Origin: Favolaschia claudopus
Lineage: Eukaryota > Basidiomycota > Agaricomycetes > Agaricales > Mycenaceae
Direction: 5' to 3'
NCBI GenBank assembly: GCA_037176885.1
Contig: JAWWNJ010000034.1
Span: forward strand, 124,001 to 188,000
DNA: 64,000 nucleotides
In this document: positions 59,214 through 64,000 of the stretch, piece after piece
How the letters are laid out: the number at the start of each line of letters is the position of its first letter
Numbering within the stretch: position 1 is the first letter of the stretch
Made by a program: the position numbers and the translations under genes
Notes under the pieces: model-generated
What the model was told of the DNA's origin: nothing
What the model saw: only the letters and a program-made list of their open reading frames with translations
Database searches by the model: none

Positions 59214-59400
59214 ATGACTCAAGAATGTCAATACTTTTGCCTTGTCCCGCCATGCATTTCTTCTTGGAATATCCTTCCACTTCCTCATCTACCATCTATC
59301 TCAGTTGGTAGAGCCGGTATTCGAGCACTCGTCTCCCAGTCCCTCCATTGCACCTTCGTCTCGCACGGCTGGCCTTCTCTCTCTAGAAATCACATCTAAG
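59214..59400 (+). pseudogene. F-box-like gene remnant
   Basis: Plus-strand frames contain FLIYHLSQLVEP and SQSLHCTFVSHGWPSLSRNHI, which resemble IYHLRLLSLS and LLPCTLVSHEWLVLARNHM of the F-box-like gene at 35578-36816. The matches fall in two frames and no long downstream exon follows, so this looks like a degenerate fragment. Confidence 0.4.
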
Positions 59401-59539
59401 ATCATTGCTCGCACGACTGGCCTAGCAACTTCAGCCGCAGCGGAGACTCATGGTCTACGCACTCCACTGCCCGCCACTCATGGCTGACGGGCATTCCCCA
59501 CTACCCTACTCCTCAATCCCCGCTGCCCCGCAACCAAGT

Positions 59540-62500
59540 GAGCGAATCCGAGGATTCGACGCGCAACTGCACATTTACCCGGCAAATCCTTCAACCACTT
59601 CGACGAATCGAATCAGGCGTACGCGGGCGTACCCCGAACAAGCATCGTCGCCGCCTGCTATACGGTATACCTGACGACACTCCATCAACTCCGCTATTCG
59701 ACGAAGCAAGTACGGTGAGATCGCAACATCATCACCCCGATATCCTGCATACAGACGACCATCAGCAGGAGAACGACGTCGAGTACCGCAGTACAGTCTC
59801 TTTATTTCGTTTGGATCAGACCTTCGCACCCTATTCATTCCGAGGATGACCCCTCACCTCGTCCTCGTCGTCATTCTGAGCCTCACACACCCCCTCCATC
59901 TTACACCCCCACGGCCGCACTCGGCCTCATCTTCCTCCACCTCCTCCACCACCTTACTCGGCCTCATCCTCATCCTCATCCTCCTCGATCCCCACCACCA
60001 CCACCGCTCCCGCGTCTTCCCCTCCCCGCATTCGTTTCCCTCCTCCCCATCCCCATCCCCCGCCTTCTCCCGCACCCCCGCCTCCTTTCGTTTCGTTTTG
60101 CCTGCCCATTCCCTCCTCACCCCCATTCTAGACACTAGAGTCCTGGGGGGAAGCAGGATACTCGAGCCGTCAGCGACACGACAGCTCGCGGGCCGCGAGT
60201 GATCCTAAAGCCCGATGCGCGAAGAACGATCAACAGCGTTGGTGGGGTGCTGTCCCCCAGCGGATGCTTCGAGCTCCACGAGAGTGAACGACCAAGATAC
60301 GACTCATGGGTCTGACTCTGAAGCGATAAGGGGTCATTGTGCAGTGTACACGGGGTATTGGCCTTGGGGCGGAAGTAATGGGGGACATAGGTACGATGCC
60401 GTGTGGTAGTAGTACCAAGAAGAAGAGGCAGGCAGCAGAGACTAGAGATTCGATCAGCCAATCTGACGCGGTGACTGAATAAGTAGGAAGGAGGGGGAAC
60501 GATGGAGACGGCTTACTGTAAATGCGCAATTTTGATTCCTCCTCTTCCAGCTCGTCTCCTTGTTATTCAGCTCCTCCCGGGGCCATCACCTCTCGACCCC
60601 CACATGCACAACATCCTCCACCCCCTGCCGCCGCCTCTTTGTCTTTCTCTCCCTCCACCTCCACCTCCACCCTCGCCTCGCCTCGCCTTCCCCTCCTCAT
60701 CTCCCGCCGACCCTGCCTCTCCCCCGATCCCTGCTCGCCGTGCCCTCCTCCTCTCTCCCGCGTTTCTTCCCCTTGCCTCGTCACCCCCGCCACGCGAACC
60801 CGCCCACGCATCTCCGAGCAAGCGAAAAAGTATGGCGAAAACGATGCCTGCTCGCGCGCAAGGAAACGGACGCCACGGCCCACAATAGACATCACGCAAG
60901 ACGTGGTGCGTGCCGTGCGTTCCATGACGCACACGCATCATCCCGATATCCCATACAGCGAAGAGTAGCCAGTGCGATCGCGAGTGAAGGAGGGGAGTCG
61001 ATTGTCGCAAACGTCAGCACGACATTATCAGTGCGTTCTCACTCGAGGTACTAGGCGCTGCGCTGGAAGTGCTGGAATCCAGAAGCGGACTGTGAGGGTG
61101 TGATTGGGGACGGCAGTGCTGGGGAAAGGAGAAACGGGGTGAGCACAGGCAGAGGAAGGATGATCCGTATAGGGTGCGGAATCGTAAGCAAGCGGGGAGA
61201 GGTAGGCAGCAAACGAGACGGCTGGGGTACCTAAATACTATAGATGAATATGTAAGAATGCGGAAGACGAAAGCACTTGAAAGCGACAGGGAAGGCATGC
61301 ATACTGAAAGGCCGAAGCTTCGTCATCTTCCTGCGTCACGGTGGGAGCTGCATCGCGTGTTGGTGGGGTGCTGTCGACCACCGACGATACTCCGAGCTCG
61401 AGGGAGGACGAGCGGGAGAACGACATACGGCGTAGCGTGCCTATGGGCGATGCGACCGCGAACAAGCGCGCGCGCAGGGGAAGCGTGTTACCATTGGCTT
61501 GGGGGAAAGAGGGGGACACGAGTACGATCGATGCCGCATTGCCGTCGAGCAGTACCGAGCGGAAATCGAAGAAAAGGCAGGCAGCAGAGACTAGCGGCCT
61601 TCTGAGAGATATATCAGGAGACTAAACGAATAAGGAGGAGGGAGAGGGAGAGAGGACATTACCGCAGCTGCGTAGAACGCCTCTTGAAGCTCATGTAGAG
61701 TGCTCAGTATTCAGCTCTACCTCCTGGATCCACGTAAGTATACATCCTCATACCCATCCCCATGACCGCCGCCGCCGCTTTGTCTCTTCTCTTCTACCTC
61801 GACATCCACCTCCACCCTCGCCTCCTCTCCTGCCTCGCCGGCACCTCTCCCCTACTTTCTCCTTCCTCTCCTCTCCTCCCCTCCGTCCCCCTCCTCTCGC
61901 ACCTTCCTCCTCTTGCCCTTCACCCTCCCCGGCTTCTCCGCCCACGAATCGACAGCGCGACTTCAGAGCAAACAGGAGATGGAGACTGGACGCATTTAGC
62001 GGCGAGTCAACGTCGAGGGAGTCGAGGAAGAGCCGGACGGTCACGGAGACGAAGGCGTGAATGGCGGTGGCAAGGAGCCGTTACAGTTGGTAAGACCGTG
62101 CAATGGGTGAGAGCCGGCACGCAAGGACCTCTGGAAGCGGGCGGACGTGTCGAGCCAGCACGACGAGGGTGATAGAAACAGATGCCTGGTTCCTCGCGTA
62201 CGGTGTGGATGGAGATGCGGGTATGGACGCGAGAACAGCCGCGGGAGGACGATAGGTCGGGGATGCGTGAGCGGGTGGGGGTGAATGAGGGCAAGGGTAC
62301 TGGACCGGCGGTGCAGAGAGGCGAGGAGGGTTTCGCCGAGCGGGGCCCTTGAGCTATGATATATATAATAGTACGTGTCGACAGGATACACTGCCTTTGA
62401 CAACGACTGAGCATGGGAGAGAACGACGCTGTGAGAGCAGAAAAGGCTTTACCTTCCACCTCATATATCCTCTGCGCTTCTTCTCCTGCGCTCCTCCCTC

Positions 62501-62700
62501 CAATTCGCCTCTCCTCTGCACGTCTCACCGCTTCTCCCTCCGTATCCTCATTCGATGTCCCCTATAGCGATCCTCGTCCAGTGCATACTTATAGTCCAGG
62601 CACACAGACAATGGTGGGTGTACGGGGAAACGTAAACAAAAGCGCGAAAGAGAGCCATGGCCGTTGGTAGCGGTGGGGGCGTCGGTGTTGATAGCGTTGG
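59540..62700. repeat. Degenerate tandem modules, about 1.1 kb
   Basis: Three diverged modules follow each other. Shared words include TTGGTGGGGTGCTGTC (60239 and 61359), AGGCAGGCAGCAGAGACTAG (60427 and 61577), a CCRCCGCC..TTTGTCT start of a C/T-rich block (about 60625 and 61772), CTCCACCCTCGCCT (60666 and 61812), and CATCATCMCCGATATCC (about 59728 and 60937). Each module opens a Pro/Ser-rich frame of 90-150 codons, but frames are not conserved between modules. Probably decayed copies of one gene or a repeat family. Confidence 0.45.
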
Positions 62701-63249
62701 TACTCTGCACTGCCTGCGCCGCTGAGGCTCAAGGGGACGGTTCCCACCTCGTCCTCGTCCTCAGGTCGTCCTCAGTGAAATTAGCGGCAAGAGGAGCCTG
62801 AGGGCAGGCGTCTAAGGGTTTGGCGAAGGACGACTTTGATATTCACATCTGTGGACAGGATAGACTCTGACACAAATGGCGGGCGCTGGTGGGCAACGTC
62901 GAAGCGTCGAGCGGAATGCGTCAAGCATGGTTGATCGTCGCCGATGATCCGACGGCTTATGTTTGTTGTCTTTCGACATCGATTCCATACACAGTCAAAC
63001 ACATCCACAGTTTGCTTTCAACTTCCATGTCCCGTTCATTTGACAAGTCGCCCCTGCTCCATCGTTTGGCCGACGGCTTTGTAACTCGCTCATTCTTCAC
63101 CGCAAACTCTGGTCTCTCAGGCTCAAGCCCGCCGTTCCCGCTTTCAAATTCAAAGAACTCAGTCACGATACAAGCTCAGGCTCACTGGCAGTATGCGGAG
63201 TTAATACCGTGTCTATTGACTCTGCCCCAGCTACACGTTTTCCGACTAT
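62701..63249. other. Intergenic, nothing recognised
   Basis: No conserved frame or RNA gene seen. Confidence 0.4.
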
Positions 63250-63347
63250 CTCAGACGTTGTGCGGCACACACCCACACCCTATCAAAACTCTCTCACATT
63301 GACAATTAAGCGGGGCGTAAATCGAGGTTCGACTCCTCGCGACTGGG
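63250..63347 (+). repeat. tRNA-like repeat unit 1
   Basis: About 98 bp similar to 63887-63985, starting TCAGACGTTGTGCGGCACAC and ending with a T-arm-like hairpin CGAGG-TTCGACT-CCTCG at 63323-63339. The B-box consensus GGTTCGACTCC is perfect. No clear acceptor-stem pairing. Confidence 0.5.
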
Positions 63348-63641
63348 TTCTCTCGTCAACCTCGAACTTTTTTCTCTTGTCTTTATTTGTCTCGCGGATG
63401 CACAAGACCTTCCCGATCTCTCGGTCTCTTTCACTCCTTCTCCTCGTGTCGAATTTTTCGCAATGATAGTCTCTTTCAACTTAACTTAAGTTACTCAACT
63501 CAACACCATTGCTCTGTCTCTACCTCTGCTTCAAATTTCAACCTTTCTGTGGATTCGATGCGACATCGGCTTTGATCTGAACCTGCCACTGGCGCTAGTA
63601 CTTTCCCCCGGCCATCCAAGATCAAACATCAAACATGGGAC

Positions 63642-63658
63642 CGAGGTTCAACTCCTCG
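63642..63658 (+). repeat. Isolated tRNA T-arm/B-box-like hairpin
   Basis: CGAGG-TTCAACT-CCTCG, 319 bp after the T-arm of unit 1 and 320 bp before that of the third unit. The sequence before it shows no further tRNA features. Confidence 0.45.
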
Positions 63659-63886
63659 CGCCGTCATACTGTGTCGAAGGCTACGTCTTTTTTTTTTTTT
63701 TTCATTGTGACCAACCCGGCTCGAATGAAATTAATCTCATCCTCTTTCCGTTCCCTTCAACCTGCAATTCGTGTAAAACTCACTCTGGCACAAATATCAC
63801 TACCCACAAGGTGATAACGTGTAAGCGCATTTTTCTCAAATGACACTACCCACTGAAGTCATCTTGACAAGGACGTTGTGTAGAAC

Positions 63887-63985
63887 TCGGACGTCGTGCG
63901 GCACACACCCACATTCCAGCCGAACATGTCTTCCACATTGACAATTGAGCGGGGCGTATATCGAGGTTCGACTCCTCGCGTCCGA
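63887..63985 (+). repeat. tRNA-like repeat unit with pairing ends
   Basis: Starts TCGGACG, ends CGTCCGA, which pair perfectly over 7 bp. The 3' strand directly follows a T-arm-like hairpin (CGAGG-TTCGACT-CCTCG, 63962-63978), as in a tRNA. The D-arm/A-box region does not fit a normal tRNA and the unit is 99 nt, so a tRNA-derived repeat (SINE-like) is more likely than a working tRNA gene. Confidence 0.45.
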
Positions 63986-64000
63986 ATGATACTCCTGCAT

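Noticed and set aside
59300..59330. tRNA A-box-like TCAGTTGGTAGAGC
   Set aside because: No matching B-box or acceptor stem follows; the bases lie inside an F-box-like remnant.
63887..63985. A functional tRNA gene
   Set aside because: B-box, T-arm and acceptor-like pairing are present, but the A-box/D-arm and a normal anticodon arm are not, and the unit is 99 nt and repeated.

Overview
The window looks like a stretch of a mushroom-forming basidiomycete (Agaricomycete) nuclear genome. Genes are broken by many 50-70 bp GT..AG introns. The families are typical of Agaricomycetes: a DUF6534 multi-pass membrane protein, NACHT NTPases with a fungal-type N-terminal domain, divergent F-box/LRR-like proteins, GH28 endopolygalacturonases, peptidyl-Lys metallopeptidases (M35), and a long zinc-finger/RNase H-fold transposase-like protein. 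There is no sign of operons, prophage or CRISPR. All functional calls rest on reading motifs by eye; no database search was run.

Layout. 1-2.7 kb: a decayed, minus-strand copy of a HUA1-like zinc-ribbon gene. 3.3-9.05 kb: a DUF6534 membrane-protein gene whose seventh intron carries a 3,779-bp Mutator-like (MULE-type) element (4163-7941) with 22-bp terminal inverted repeats and a 9-bp target-site duplication; the element encodes a GCM/WRKY-type zinc finger protein. 9.2-10.4 kb: F-box-like gene (-). 10.9-16.3 kb: large P-element/THAP9-like transposase-type gene. 17.26-26.2 kb: a large inverted duplication holding two convergent NACHT genes. 26.6-28.2 kb: the intact HUA1-like gene. 30.1-32.3 kb: plant-type O-methyltransferase. 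33.3-39.2 kb: two convergent GH28 polygalacturonases flanking an F-box-like gene. 40.7-41.1 kb: Ser-rich ORF. 43.1-43.5 kb: small secreted protein. 43.7-45.9 kb: Ubp8/USP22-like SAGA deubiquitinase. 46.3-47.7 kb and 57.55-58.96 kb: a divergent pair of peptidyl-Lys metallopeptidases. 50.0-52.0 kb: aldo/keto reductase. 52.4-53.2 kb: three-exon hypothetical protein. 59.2-64.0 kb: F-box remnant, degenerate tandem modules and tRNA-like repeats.

The main theme is inverted duplication: all four clear paralogue pairs (HUA1-like, NACHT, GH28, M35) lie in opposite orientation. The order HUA1-pseudogene(-) / NACHT-A(+) / NACHT-B(-) / HUA1(+) suggests one large, partly decayed palindrome centred near 21.7 kb, with about 14.5 kb of other DNA (including two transposon-related loci) in the left arm. 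The NACHT copies share a 213-bp stretch without one mismatch inside more diverged sequence, which suggests recent gene conversion between the arms.

Functionally the window mixes innate-recognition candidates (NACHT), secreted plant-wall and protein degradation (GH28, M35), one secondary-metabolism enzyme (O-methyltransferase) and housekeeping chromatin and trafficking genes (Ubp8-like, HUA1-like). Exon borders are inferred from GT..AG sites, reading phase and paralogue comparison and may be off at several junctions.
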